Shown here: positions 1 through 9,575 of the stretch, piece by piece
Layout of the letters: every line of letters begins with the position of its first letter
Numbering within the stretch: the first letter of the stretch is position 1
Assembly (NCBI RefSeq): GCF_013131805.1
Contig: NZ_JABJRC010000003.1
Span: 248,001 to 312,000, forward strand
DNA length: 64,000 nt
Direction: 5' to 3'
Origin: Kribbella sandramycini
Lineage (GTDB): Bacteria > Actinomycetota > Actinomycetes > Propionibacteriales > Kribbellaceae
Program-made: the position numbers and the translations under genes
Notes under the pieces: model-generated
What the model saw: the letters and a program-made list of their open reading frames with translations, nothing else
What the model was told of the DNA's origin: nothing
Databases searched by the model: none

Positions 1-2
1 CC

Positions 3-1559
3 GGCCGCATCACGGCCACCGCACCCGGCGCGGATCCGCTCGTCACCGTCATCGGCTGGTACGCCGAACCGGAGCGCTACGAGCTCTCCTTCACCGCCGT
101 CGCCCGCGACGGATCGCCCGTCCCGAACGCCGAGGTCACCCTGCAGCGACTGGACGGCGACCAGCCCGACCTCGGCCCGGAGGGCGTCGTCCGGATCGTC
201 AACGGCACCGCCAAGCTGCGGCTACCGCCGGGCCGGTACGACGCCGCCGCGTTCATCGGCTCGTCGGACCGGACCGACCTCGTCCTGACCGGCGAGTTCG
301 AACTCCGTAAGGACACCGCGCTGACTCTCGACGCCCGCAAGACCCAAGCCGTCGACCTCACCATCGACGCGAAAGCCCGGCTGCGCGGCTCCCAGCTCAC
401 CCACGTCCGCGTCCTGGCCGAGGACCGCCAGGACCTCACGATCAATACCGGCGCCGAGCCGCACACGTTCGGCGCAACCCGCATCACGACCGCGCCGACC
501 ATCGGAACGGCCGAGACCAGCTTCTCCCGCCGATTCGAAGCCAAGGACACCGTCTACGACCTACTGGTGCCCTGGACCGGCAAACTGCCGACCGACACCA
601 CGCTCAGGTTCAAGCGCGACCAGTTCGCGATCGTCGACGAATCCTTCGGCGCCCACGTCCCCAGCACTCCGGTCGTCGAGCGGCGGCTGGGTCTCACCCC
701 TGCCAGCGCCATGCACTACCCCGGCGCCGCAGCGGAACTCACGACCCCGGCCCGGCGGACGTCGTACGTGCTGGCCAATCAGGCCAAGTGGAGCAGCAGC
801 GTCGTCCTCGACGAGGCGTCGTACCTGGTCCTGTTCGCACCAACCCGCAGCTACCACGCCGGCGTCCGCACAGCCGAGCGCTGGATGACACCGGTCCTGA
901 CCAGCGGCCTGCCCGGTGCGGACGGCGAGGAGCCTGCCGCTGTCGTCCACAATCCGGGCTTCCTGGCCGTCTCATTCGCGCCCTTCGCCAACAGCACGAG
1001 CTACCTGACCCCCTGGACCGGGAGCGGCACTCACCAACTCGAGGTGACTCGCAACGGCAAACAACTGATCTCTACCGAGGCTCCCACAGGCTACGGCCGG
1101 CCAACCGATAACGGCCCGGCCGACTACACGATCAACCTCACCAGCAGCCCGGACCCGAAGTACTTCCGCTACTCGACCAAGGCCGTCTCACGCTGGACCT
1201 TCCGCTCCCTCGGCGGCGACGAAGAACGTCTCCCGCTGATCCTCGCGGACGTCGACGTCCCACAGACCGATCTGCTCAGCCAGGTCCGAACCGGCCGCCC
1301 GAGCACCGTCGAGGTGAGCCTCCGGCATCAGTTCGGCTCCACGACGACGGCGAAATTCACCAAACCGAACCTGGAGCTCTCCTACGACGGCGAGCACTGG
1401 ACCACACTCCCCCTGACCGAATCCGGCGGCAAGTACGTCGCCAAGCTCACCCACCCGACCACGGCCGCAGGTAAGTCACCGTCGCTCCGCCTCACCGCGA
1501 CCGACACCGCCGGCAGCACCTTCGCCCAAGAGATCACCGCCGCCTACGGCCTGAAGTAG
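3..1559 (+). CDS. S8 subtilisin-like protease, C-terminal part (cut by window edge)
   Basis: The open frame continues from before the window to a TAG at 1557. It encodes about 518 residues that align along their length with the C-terminal regions of the two complete proteases downstream. It starts at the shared GRITAT...VTVIGWYAEPE segment and ends in the same AAYGLK tail, so the catalytic domain must lie upstream and is unseen. Unlike the next two genes, it has no protease-associated (PA) segment: RRFEAKDT runs straight into VYDLLVPW, whereas the paralogues carry about 130 residues there. It is probably secreted and Ca-independent accessory beta domains probably follow the peptidase domain, by analogy with the complete copies. 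Its own terminator follows at 1564-1601. Confidence 0.85.
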   Translation, partial: GRITATAPGADPLVTVIGWYAEPERYELSFTAVARDGSPVPNAEVTLQRLDGDQPDLGPEGVVRIVNGTAKLRLPPGRYDAAAFIGSSDRTDLVLTGEFELRKDTALTLDARKTQAVDLTIDAKARLRGSQLTHVRVLAEDRQDLTINTGAEPHTFGATRITTAPTIGTAETSFSRRFEAKDTVYDLLVPWTGKLPTDTTLRFKRDQFAIVDESFGAHVPSTPVVERRLGLTPASAMHYPGAAAELTTPARRTSYVLANQAKWSSSVVLDEASYLVLFAPTRSYHAGVRTAERWMTPVLTSGLPGADGEEPAAVVHNPGFLAVSFAPFANSTSYLTPWTGSGTHQLEVTRNGKQLISTEAPTGYGRPTDNGPADYTINLTSSPDPKYFRYSTKAVSRWTFRSLGGDEERLPLILADVDVPQTDLLSQVRTGRPSTVEVSLRHQFGSTTTAKFTKPNLELSYDGEHWTTLPLTESGGKYVAKLTHPTTAAGKSPSLRLTATDTAGSTFAQEITAAYGLK

Positions 1560-1563
1560 GGCG

Positions 1564-1601
1564 TCCGCCCGCCTTTCGACCGGCTTCGAAAGGCGGGCGG
1601 A
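1564..1601 (+). terminator. Rho-independent-type hairpin after first protease gene
   Basis: A perfect 16-bp inverted repeat (TCCGCCCGCCTTTCGA at 1564-1579 and its complement at 1586-1601) has a 6-nt loop. It lies 4 nt after the stop codon. There is no clear U tract, as is common in high-GC actinobacteria. Confidence 0.75.
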
Positions 1602-1669
1602 GCGTCATCCAACCGACCGGACCAGGTAGTTCCCCCGACGAGATCACCCGCCTGGTTCAGGAGGAACCC

Positions 1670-4600
1670 TTGTATCCGACCCGCTGGACAGCGTCGCTCG
1701 TGGCGCTCGGCCTGACGCTCGGCGCGGCCACGCCTGCCGCCGCGTCCCCACCCGGGCCGTCCACCCGGCCCAAGAACACCCCGACCGTCTCGACGGTCGC
1801 CTTGATCACCGGCGACTCCGTCCGGATCACCAGCCGGCCCGGCGCCCGGGATCAGATCGCCTTCCAGCCCGGCCCGGGCAGCACCTCCGAGGCAGCCCGG
1901 ACGACGGTCGTCGACGGGCACACGTACGTCGTCCCGTCCGCCGCCGCGGCCGATGTCGCAGCGGGTCGCCTCGACCGCACACTCTTCGACGTCACCACCC
2001 TGGTCGCCGAGGGCGCGACCAAGAGCACTCCGGTCATCGTCCGCTACTCCGGATCAGCTGCCGCCCGGCAGGCCCGGACGGCGATCGCCGGTACGGCGGG
2101 CGGCCGGGTGCTCAGCAGCGTCGGCGCCCGCGCCACCCGGGTCGAGCAAGCCCCGGCCTTCTGGAAGTCCGTGGACGACTCGACCGCCATCGCCAAGGTC
2201 AGCCTCGACCGCCGCGTCACCGCGAACCTCGACCAGAGCGTCCCGCAGATCGGCGGACCGGCCGCCTGGCAGCGCGGTCTGACCGGCAAGGGCGTCAAGA
2301 TCGCCGTCCTCGACACCGGCATCGACCCGACGCACCCCGACTTCGCCGGCCGGATCGCGGCGGCCGAGAACTTCAGCGAGGCCGCGGATGCCATCGACCA
2401 CCATGGTCACGGCACGCACGTCGCGAGTATCGCCGCCGGCGCCGGCGCGAAGCACCGAGGCGTCGCACCTGAGGCCACCCTGCTCAGCGGCAAGGTGCTC
2501 AACGACTACGGCCAGGGCTACGACTCCAGCATCATCGCCGGCATGGAGTGGGCGACCGCCCAGGGCGCGGCGGTCGTCAACCTCAGTCTCGGCGGCGGCC
2601 CCAGCGACGGGACGGACGAGCTGTCCCAGGCCGTCAACCGGATCAGCAAGCAGACCGGCGCCCTGTTCGTCATTGCCGCCGGCAACTGCCGGTTCCCGAG
2701 CCCCGGCACCATCAGCACCCCGGCCGCGGCCGACGAAGCGCTTGCGATCGGCAACCTGCAGCGCGACGGCGCGACCAACGAGAGCTCGTGCAACGGCCCG
2801 CGCAAGGGCGACCACGCCCTGAAGCCCGAGCTCTCCGCCCCAGGCACCGGCATCGTCGCGGCCCGCGCGGACGGCACCTCCATGGGCCAACCGGTCGACG
2901 ACGACTACACGGCGGCGTCCGGGACGTCGATGGCCAGCCCACATGTCGCCGGCACCGCCGCGCTGATCGCGCAGGCGCACCCGCAGTGGAAGGCCGATGC
3001 CCTCAAGGTCCGGCTGATCTCCACCGCCGACCCGCAGCCGACCGATTCGATCGCCCGGCAAGGCGCCGGCCGCGTCGACGCCGACCAGGCGACCGCCGGC
3101 GGCGTCACGGTCGACGCCGGTCAGCTCGACCTCGGCCGGCTCGCCTGGCCACACCCGGCGTCCGATGTCGTCACCCGCGAGCTGACCTACCGCAACCCGA
3201 CCGATACGCCGGTCACGCTGAGACTCGCCGTCGACCAGCAGTCCACGAAGCTGAGCACCGGGCAACTCGTCGTCCCCGCACAGGGCGAGGCGAAGGTAAC
3301 GGTCAGCGCCGACCGAGCCGCCCAGGGCGTCGGTGACTTCGCCGGCCGCATCACCGCGACCGCCGACGGCGCCGACCCACTCGTCACCGTCATCGGCTGG
3401 TACGCCGAACCCGAGCTCTACGACCTGACGATCACCGGCATCGCGCGCGACGGCGGACCGGCCAACGCCGACGTCCTCCTGAACCGGCTCGATGGCCCGC
3501 AGTTGGACCTCGGCCCCGGCCTGCCCTACATCCCGGTCGTGAACGGCACGGCCAAGGTTCGCGTCCCGCCGGGTAAGTACGACGCCTCGACGGTGCTCTT
3601 CGGCGCTGCCGCCGACGGTGTCCCGGGCCGCTTCGATCTCGTGCTCAGCGATGAGTTCGAGGTGCGTAAGGCAACCACGGCGACCCTCGACGGCCGGAAG
3701 ACGCAAACGGTCGACCTCACCGCCCAAGGCCAGCCGGCGAACGCGACCGCGCGCGAGACCAGCCTGCTCTACGACCGCAAGGCCCCCGAGCTGGCGCGCA
3801 CGGACGGCCTCAGCGGCATCGGCTCCCGCAGCATCTACGCGGCGACCCGCACCGCGGCGCCGACCCTCGGCACCGCTGAGGTTGCCTTCGGCAAGCGCAT
3901 GGAACACCCGGCGTACCAGGTGAACATCGCGGGCGGGCCGACCGTCACCGCGCTCGACTTCTTCTTCGGCCCGCGCTTCACCGGCCGCAAGGACCTGCAG
4001 GTGTACGACGGCGGCAGCGGAACCCCGGCCGAGCTGACCGGCGCCAAGGGCAAAGCCGCGCTGATCCGCTACGACGGCAGCACGCTGAACGGCGTCCTCG
4101 CCAAGAACGCCGAGGACGCCGGAGCAGCCGCCGTCATCCTCTACCGGCCCATGCTCGCCGGGGATGGCGCCGTCCCCGGCTACTGGGCGATCGCCGATCA
4201 GGATTCGGCAACCATCCCAGCCCTCAGGGTCTCCCGACTGAGCGCCAAGAAGTTGCTCGAAGCAAACTCGACCATCCGCATCACCGGCCAGGCCGCGACA
4301 CCGTACGTCTACGACCTCGCGATCCCGTGGGCGCAGCGGATCCCGGCCAACACCGAGCTCACGGTCGGGCGCGGCCAGCTGGCGACCGTCAACGAATCCT
4401 TCGGCGCACACGTTCCCGGCATGCTGATCTCGGAGGCCCGCAGTGCTTACACCCCGGCGGGTCTCCAGCTGAACAGCTTCCTGCCGCCACTCATCAGCGC
4501 GCCGACCCGGCGGACGTCGTACGTACTGGCCAATCAGACCAAGTGGGGCAGCCAGGTCGTTCTGGACAACGGTCACGCCAACCTCGTGCAGAACACCGAA

Positions 4601-5314
4601 CCGCGCACCTACCACCCCGGCAGCACCACCGCCGAGCGGTGGCTGGCGCCGGTGCAGAACGCCGGCCTACCCGATGGAACCAGCCTGTATCAGCACGTCC
4701 GCCAAGACGACGGCGCCCTGTCGCTCTGGCTCAGCGCGATCGGCCAGGGCCCGAGGCAGGGCACCACGGAGCCTGGCGGCACCCACGACCTGACCGTCAC
4801 CCGCAACGGCGCCGAGCTCGTCGCCACCGACTACCCGGCTGCGTACATCGAAGATGTACCGGCGGAGCCGGCCGACTACACGATCGAACTGCGGAGCACC
4901 GCCGAACAGCGGGTGTTCCGGTACTCGACGACCATCGACTCGCAGTGGAGGTTCCGCTCCAAAGGCACTGACACCGAGCGGATGCCGCTGGTCCTCGCGG
5001 ATCTCGACGTCCCGCAAGCCGACGCTTCCAGCCAGGTCCGGACCGGGCAGCCGATCACCATCGAACTGGCCCTGCGCCACCAGTTCGGCTCCGGCAGCAC
5101 TGCGAAGTTCACCAAACCCAAGCTGCAACTGTCGTACGACGGCAAGCAGTGGACCGACCTGCCGCTGACCGCGACCGGCCCGGCGAAGTACGCCGCGAAG
5201 GTCACCCACCCGGCCTCTGCGACCGGCCAGTCCCCCTCCCTCCGGCTGACCGCGGCCGACACCGAAGGGAACACCCTGACCCAGGAGATCACCGCCGCCT
5301 ACGGCCTGAAGTAG
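1670..5314 (+). CDS. Secreted S8 subtilisin-like serine protease with PA domain
   Basis: A 1214-residue exported endopeptidase. The TTG start is chosen because AGGAGGA (1659-1665) precedes it and a signal peptide follows directly (hydrophobic residues about 8-26, AAAS-type cleavage). Residues about 35-190 look like a propeptide. The catalytic triad is visible: D215 in VLDTGID, H247 in HGTHVAS and S420 in GTSMASPH, with the oxyanion Asn N339 in AAGN. Beyond about 470 there are beta-rich accessory modules with a PA-like domain at roughly 754-877. It is much longer than simple subtilisins and resembles large actinobacterial extracellular S8 proteases. It is the middle member of a tandem array, separated from both neighbours by terminators, so each copy is probably transcribed on its own. 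The substrate is unknown. Confidence 0.93.
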   Translation: MYPTRWTASLVALGLTLGAATPAAASPPGPSTRPKNTPTVSTVALITGDSVRITSRPGARDQIAFQPGPGSTSEAARTTVVDGHTYVVPSAAAADVAAGRLDRTLFDVTTLVAEGATKSTPVIVRYSGSAAARQARTAIAGTAGGRVLSSVGARATRVEQAPAFWKSVDDSTAIAKVSLDRRVTANLDQSVPQIGGPAAWQRGLTGKGVKIAVLDTGIDPTHPDFAGRIAAAENFSEAADAIDHHGHGTHVASIAAGAGAKHRGVAPEATLLSGKVLNDYGQGYDSSIIAGMEWATAQGAAVVNLSLGGGPSDGTDELSQAVNRISKQTGALFVIAAGNCRFPSPGTISTPAAADEALAIGNLQRDGATNESSCNGPRKGDHALKPELSAPGTGIVAARADGTSMGQPVDDDYTAASGTSMASPHVAGTAALIAQAHPQWKADALKVRLISTADPQPTDSIARQGAGRVDADQATAGGVTVDAGQLDLGRLAWPHPASDVVTRELTYRNPTDTPVTLRLAVDQQSTKLSTGQLVVPAQGEAKVTVSADRAAQGVGDFAGRITATADGADPLVTVIGWYAEPELYDLTITGIARDGGPANADVLLNRLDGPQLDLGPGLPYIPVVNGTAKVRVPPGKYDASTVLFGAAADGVPGRFDLVLSDEFEVRKATTATLDGRKTQTVDLTAQGQPANATARETSLLYDRKAPELARTDGLSGIGSRSIYAATRTAAPTLGTAEVAFGKRMEHPAYQVNIAGGPTVTALDFFFGPRFTGRKDLQVYDGGSGTPAELTGAKGKAALIRYDGSTLNGVLAKNAEDAGAAAVILYRPMLAGDGAVPGYWAIADQDSATIPALRVSRLSAKKLLEANSTIRITGQAATPYVYDLAIPWAQRIPANTELTVGRGQLATVNESFGAHVPGMLISEARSAYTPAGLQLNSFLPPLISAPTRRTSYVLANQTKWGSQVVLDNGHANLVQNTEPRTYHPGSTTAERWLAPVQNAGLPDGTSLYQHVRQDDGALSLWLSAIGQGPRQGTTEPGGTHDLTVTRNGAELVATDYPAAYIEDVPAEPADYTIELRSTAEQRVFRYSTTIDSQWRFRSKGTDTERMPLVLADLDVPQADASSQVRTGQPITIELALRHQFGSGSTAKFTKPKLQLSYDGKQWTDLPLTATGPAKYAAKVTHPASATGQSPSLRLTAADTEGNTLTQEITAAYGLK

Positions 5315-5324
5315 GCGCAGCCCA

Positions 5325-5362
5325 GGGGGAGACCTTTCCATCAGCGCCGAAAGGTCTCCCCC
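5325..5362 (+). terminator. Hairpin terminator between proteases 2 and 3
   Basis: A perfect 14-bp stem (GGGGGAGACCTTTC at 5325-5338, complement at 5349-5362) with a 10-nt loop starts 10 nt after the stop of the second protease gene. Confidence 0.75.
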
Positions 5363-5427
5363 GCCGTGAACCGGATTCCCGCCCGCACCATCACGAAAAG
5401 AAAGGACCCGGCTCAGGAGGTACCCCC

Positions 5428-8400
5428 TTGCACCCGATTCGCTGGCTCACGCCCGTCGTGACCCTCAGCCTGTCCCTCGGCATCCCCGCCGTGGCGACCG
5501 CGACACCCCCGAAGACGCGTCCGCAGAGCACCGAAGCCGTCGTCACCCTGATCACCGGCGACCGCGTCCGCGTCACGAGCACCCCGGGACAACCGGACCG
5601 GACCACCTTCGTCCCCGGTCCCGGCAGCAGGTCGGACGCGGCGCTGACCAGCAGCCTGAACGGACGCACGTACGTCGTACCGATCGCAGCGCAGCCCGAC
5701 GTCCTCGCCGGTCGCCTCGATCGGTCCCTGTTCGACGTCCGCACATTGATCGCCGAAGGCGCTACCGAGAGCACGCCGGTCATCATCCGGTACGCCGGCG
5801 CCGCGAAGACCGCCCTCGGTCGCGCACGGTCCGCCGTCCCAGGCACCCAGGGCGGGCGGGTGCTGAACAGCCTCGGCGCCCGCGCAACCCGGGTCTCGGC
5901 AGGCACGTCCTTCTGGAAGTCCGTCGACAAGACCGCCCGGATCAGCCTCGATCGGCGCGTGCAGGCCAGTCTCGACCAGAGTGTCCCGCAGATCGGCGGC
6001 CCCGCGGCCTGGCAGCGCGGTCTGACCGGCAAGGGCGTCAAGCTCGCCGTCCTCGACACCGGCATCGACCCGACGCACCCCGACCTGGCCGGCCGGATCG
6101 CGGCCGCCGAGAACTTCAGCACGGCCGAGGATGCCAACGACCACCACGGTCACGGCACGCACGTCGCGAGTATCGCCGCCGGCGCCGGCGCGAAGCACAG
6201 GGGCGTCGCGCCCGAGGCCACCCTGCTCAGCGGCAAGGTCCTGAACGACAACGGCCAGGGCTATGACTCCGGCATCATCGCCGGCATGGAGTGGGCCGTC
6301 GCCCAGGGCGCCAAGGTCGTCAACCTCAGCCTCGGCGGCGATGCCACCGACGGCACCGACGAGCTGTCCCAGGCCGTCAACCGGATCAGCACCGAATCCG
6401 GAGCGTTGTTCGTCGTTGCGGCTGGCAACGTCCGCCCGCCGGACACCTCCTGCCGGATCAGCACCCCCGCGGCCGCCGACCAAGCGCTTGCTGTTGGCAA
6501 CTTGTTGCGCGACGGCAAGACCAGTGAGCGCTCCTGCCGCGGCCCGCGGCTGGGTGACAACGTCGCGAAGCCGGAACTGTCCGCGCCGGGCACGGGTATC
6601 GTCGCGGCCCGCGCCGCCGGCACCTCGCTGGGTGAGCCGGTCGACGACCACTACACAGCAGCCTCCGGCACCTCGATGGCCGGCCCACACGCCGCCGGCA
6701 CCGCCGCGCTGATCGCCCAGGCCCACCCGCAGTGGACTGCCGACGCCCTCAAAGCCCGGCTCATCTCCACCGCCGACCCACAGCCGAACAACCCGTTGAC
6801 CGGCCAAGGAGCAGGCCGTGTGGACGCCGACCAGGCGACCGCCGCCGACCCGTCGGTCGACATCGCCGAGCTGGACCTCGGCACGATCACCTGGCCGTAC
6901 CCGCAAACCGACCCAGTCACCCGAGAACTGAAGTACCGCAACCCGACGACGGCACCGGTCACCCTGAGCCTCGCCTCCGACCTCCCTGCCGTCCGGTTCA
7001 GCGCCCCCACCATCGTCGTCCCCGCGAACGGCGAGGCCGTCGTCACCGTCACCGCCGACCGTGCCGCCGCCGGCAGCGGACCGATCGCCGGGCGCATCAC
7101 CGCGACCCCGACCGGCGCCGACCCGCTCGTCACTGTCATCGGCTGGTACGCCGAACCGGAGATGTACGACGTGACCGTCACCGGCATCGGCCGGACCGGC
7201 GAACCGGCCGACGGCGAGCTCGGCCTGAACCGGCTGGACGGCGAGCAGCCGAACCTCGAGAACCCACAGCTCGTGGACGGGACGGCGAAGGTCCGCCTCG
7301 CCCCCGGTCGGTACGACCTGTCGTCGATATTCCTCACCGACGCGACCGACGCCACGCCGGGCCGCTTCGACCTGGTGCTGAGCGAGGAGTTCGAGGTCCG
7401 TCGACCGACGAGCCTGACCCTCGACGCGCGCAAGACCCAGCCGCTGGATCTCGGCGTCCAGGGGCAGAACGTGGCGACCGCCCGGACGACCGAAATGTCC
7501 TTCGTCCGCGAGGTCCCCGGCGTCCGGCGGACGAACGGCGCCAGCGCGAGCGGCGCCCGGCGTACGTTCGCCGCGACCAGGACCGCGGCGCCGACGGTCG
7601 GCTCGACGGAGATCGCCCTCGGCAAACGGCTGGAGCAGCCGCCGTACCTGGCTCAGATCGTCGGCGGACCGGCGTTCACCGCACTCGACTTCCACACCGG
7701 ACCGCGATTCACCGGCCAGAAAGACCTGCGGGTGTCCGACGGCGGCGCGGGCTCGCCCGCCGAGCTGACCGGCGTGAAAGGCAAGCTGGCGCTGATCCGG
7801 ACCGACGGAAGTCGCCCGAGCGGCGAACTGGCGAAGAACGCCCAGGACGCAGGTGCCGCGGCCGTCATGCTCTACCGGCCGGATCGGGCCGGGGACGGCG
7901 CAATGTTCAGCTTCTGGGCCCTCGGCGAGAACGGCGAGGCGACCCTGCCGACGATGCGGATCTCCCGGGTCAGCGCGCAGGCCCTGCTCAAGGGTTCAGC
8001 GACGGTCCGCGTCACCGGGCAGGCCGTGACGCCGTACGTCTACGACCTGGTCGTCCCGTGGCGCGACCGGATCCCGGCCGAATCCACGGTGACCGTCCGG
8101 CCCGAGGAGCTTGCGACGATCGAGGAGACCTTCGGTGCCCACGTGCGCGGGGCGCGCCAGTCGGAGTCGCGGAGCGGAACCACCCCGGCGGGCGCGACGC
8201 TGAACACCTTCCTCCCGCCGGACTTCCCGACCCCGAGCAAGCGCACGGCGTACGTGCTGGGCAACGGCGTCCAGTGGTCGAGCGTGGTGTCGTTCGAAGG
8301 TGGCACGACGATGCACCTCACGAACACGCCGCGGACGTATCGGCCGGGCGCGAAGAGCGTCGAGCGCTGGATGACCGGGGTGCTGACCAGCGGCCTCCCC

Positions 8401-9036
8401 GATGGTCCGAGCGGGCCGGCAACCCAGGTCGGCCGGATGGAGGGTGGCCTTGGTCTGTCGTTCAGCGCGCTCGGCCGCGGCAGCCAGTACCTCCCGCACA
8501 TCTATGCCGGCGGCGAGATCAAGGTCAGCCGGAACGGTCGGGAGATCGCCAACGAACCCGGGATCGGCGTGCTCGTCGACGTACCGGCCGATGCCGCGAC
8601 GTACGCCGTCGACCTCGTCGCTGCCTCCGATCCCGACGTCTTCCGGTACTCGTCGTCGGTCGAATCGCACTGGAAGTTCCGCTCGAAGGGCGGCGCGGAC
8701 GAGGTGATGCCGCTGGTGCTCGCCGACCTCGACGTACCGCAGTCCGACGGCCTCAACCGGGTCCCGACCGGTCGGGCGGTGACGATCGACATCGGGCTCC
8801 GCCACCAGTTCGGCTCCGGCAGCACCGCAGCCTTCGCCAAGCCCAAGCTGGAGATCTCGTACGACGGCCGCCGCTGGACGGCGCTGCCGGTCACCGGCTC
8901 CGGCGCGAAGTACGCCGCCACGGTCACCCACCCGGCCTCGGCCGTCGGTAAGACGCCGAGCCTGCGGGTCACCGCGAACGATGCTGTCGGCAACAGCCTC
9001 AAGCAGGTGATCACCGCCGCCTACGGCCTGAAGTAG
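5428..9036 (+). CDS. Secreted S8 subtilisin-like serine protease with PA domain (third tandem copy)
   Basis: A 1202-residue paralogue of the preceding gene. An open frame extends upstream to 5149, but CAGGAGG at 5414-5420 followed by TTG at 5428 and a signal peptide (MHPIRWLTP..., Ala-rich cleavage near 25) fixes the start. Catalytic residues are D210, H242 (HGTHVAS), S416 (GTSMAGPH) and oxyanion N334. A PA-like domain precedes the conserved TPYVYDL block, and the protein ends AAYGLK like its sisters. Parts of the catalytic core are nearly identical in DNA to copy 2, for example around the His motif, which suggests fairly recent duplication or gene conversion. It is probably extracellular. 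Copies may differ in specificity through their divergent C-terminal modules; this is inference. Confidence 0.93.
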   Translation: MHPIRWLTPVVTLSLSLGIPAVATATPPKTRPQSTEAVVTLITGDRVRVTSTPGQPDRTTFVPGPGSRSDAALTSSLNGRTYVVPIAAQPDVLAGRLDRSLFDVRTLIAEGATESTPVIIRYAGAAKTALGRARSAVPGTQGGRVLNSLGARATRVSAGTSFWKSVDKTARISLDRRVQASLDQSVPQIGGPAAWQRGLTGKGVKLAVLDTGIDPTHPDLAGRIAAAENFSTAEDANDHHGHGTHVASIAAGAGAKHRGVAPEATLLSGKVLNDNGQGYDSGIIAGMEWAVAQGAKVVNLSLGGDATDGTDELSQAVNRISTESGALFVVAAGNVRPPDTSCRISTPAAADQALAVGNLLRDGKTSERSCRGPRLGDNVAKPELSAPGTGIVAARAAGTSLGEPVDDHYTAASGTSMAGPHAAGTAALIAQAHPQWTADALKARLISTADPQPNNPLTGQGAGRVDADQATAADPSVDIAELDLGTITWPYPQTDPVTRELKYRNPTTAPVTLSLASDLPAVRFSAPTIVVPANGEAVVTVTADRAAAGSGPIAGRITATPTGADPLVTVIGWYAEPEMYDVTVTGIGRTGEPADGELGLNRLDGEQPNLENPQLVDGTAKVRLAPGRYDLSSIFLTDATDATPGRFDLVLSEEFEVRRPTSLTLDARKTQPLDLGVQGQNVATARTTEMSFVREVPGVRRTNGASASGARRTFAATRTAAPTVGSTEIALGKRLEQPPYLAQIVGGPAFTALDFHTGPRFTGQKDLRVSDGGAGSPAELTGVKGKLALIRTDGSRPSGELAKNAQDAGAAAVMLYRPDRAGDGAMFSFWALGENGEATLPTMRISRVSAQALLKGSATVRVTGQAVTPYVYDLVVPWRDRIPAESTVTVRPEELATIEETFGAHVRGARQSESRSGTTPAGATLNTFLPPDFPTPSKRTAYVLGNGVQWSSVVSFEGGTTMHLTNTPRTYRPGAKSVERWMTGVLTSGLPDGPSGPATQVGRMEGGLGLSFSALGRGSQYLPHIYAGGEIKVSRNGREIANEPGIGVLVDVPADAATYAVDLVAASDPDVFRYSSSVESHWKFRSKGGADEVMPLVLADLDVPQSDGLNRVPTGRAVTIDIGLRHQFGSGSTAAFAKPKLEISYDGRRWTALPVTGSGAKYAATVTHPASAVGKTPSLRVTANDAVGNSLKQVITAAYGLK

Positions 9037-9041
9037 CCGAC

Positions 9042-9070
9042 CGGGGTGGCGCATCGATTGCGCCACCCCG
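9042..9070. terminator. Bidirectional hairpin terminator
   Basis: A perfect 12-bp stem (9042-9053 / 9059-9070) with loop TCGAT lies between the convergent protease 3 and ridA genes. It touches the ridA stop codon and can serve both strands. Confidence 0.75.
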
Positions 9071-9073
9071 CTC

Positions 9074-9481
9074 TCAGACGAGGACCGCCGTCGCCTCGAT
9101 CTCGATCAGGTGCTCAGGAACATCCAGGGCAGCCACGCCGATCAGCGTCGCCGGCGGAGCCGCGGTGACACCGAGCTTGCTCTTGGCACGATTGATGCCG
9201 TCGAGCAGCGCGGGCATCTTGTCCGGCGTCCAGTCGACGGCGTAACAGGTCAACCGGACGACGTCGTCGAACGTGCCGCCGGCGGCGGTCACGGCGGTGT
9301 TCACATTCAGGTACGCCTGCTCGACCTGCGCCGCCAGATCGCCCGCGCCGACGGTCTGACCATCGGCGTCCCAGGAGACCTGCCCGGCGACGAAAACCAT
9401 CCGGCTGCCGGTCGCAACAGCCACCTGATGGTAGACGTCGACAGCCGGCAACGCGGCCGGATCGATCATGGTGTTCGGCAT
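9074..9481 (-). CDS. RidA/YjgF-family enamine/imine deaminase
   Basis: 135 residues, the usual length of the RidA (YjgF/YER057c/UK114) family. These are trimeric cytosolic enzymes, many of which hydrolyse reactive enamines and imines made by PLP enzymes. The pattern VFVAGQVSWDADG, AAQVEQAYLN, VVRLTCYAVDW and the Pro-rich PPATLIGVAAL core are family hallmarks. The Arg that binds substrate in archetypal RidA is not obvious in the final strand, so this may be a divergent subgroup of other function. The ATG at 9481 is chosen because GAGGGA precedes it and the protein then starts with the conserved fold. It is transcribed divergently from an HxlR regulator across a long palindrome and is the likely regulatory target. 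Confidence 0.85.
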   Translation of the reverse strand: MPNTMIDPAALPAVDVYHQVAVATGSRMVFVAGQVSWDADGQTVGAGDLAAQVEQAYLNVNTAVTAAGGTFDDVVRLTCYAVDWTPDKMPALLDGINRAKSKLGVTAAPPATLIGVAALDVPEHLIEIEATAVLV

Positions 9482-9493
9482 GATTCCCTCTCG

Positions 9494-9530
9494 TACTCTC
9501 TTGTGGTTACTCAGGAACCATAGGAGAGTA
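9494..9530. promoter_or_regulatory. Palindromic operator between ridA and hxlR
   Basis: An inverted repeat with 15-nt arms around a 7-nt centre: TACTCTCTTGTGGTT, ACTCAGG, AACCATAGGAGAGTA (two mismatches). It sits upstream of the ridA start and before the regulator. HxlR proteins are dimeric winged-helix factors that bind such sites, so this is the probable operator of the adjacent HxlR protein; that link is inference. Confidence 0.7.
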
Positions 9531-9575
9531 TGGAGTGGGACGGAAGAACGCACTTTTCGGTGATCGGGGAACCAA

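Noticed and set aside
5149..5427. N-terminal extension of the third protease
   Set aside because: The extension overlaps the second protease's end and its terminator; a ribosome-binding site and signal peptide mark the TTG at 5428.
2054..7695. Very long minus-strand open frames across the protease genes (853 and 760 codons)
   Set aside because: They mirror the high-GC third-position pattern of the real genes, contain no recognisable domains and overlap clear S8 catalytic motifs on the plus strand.
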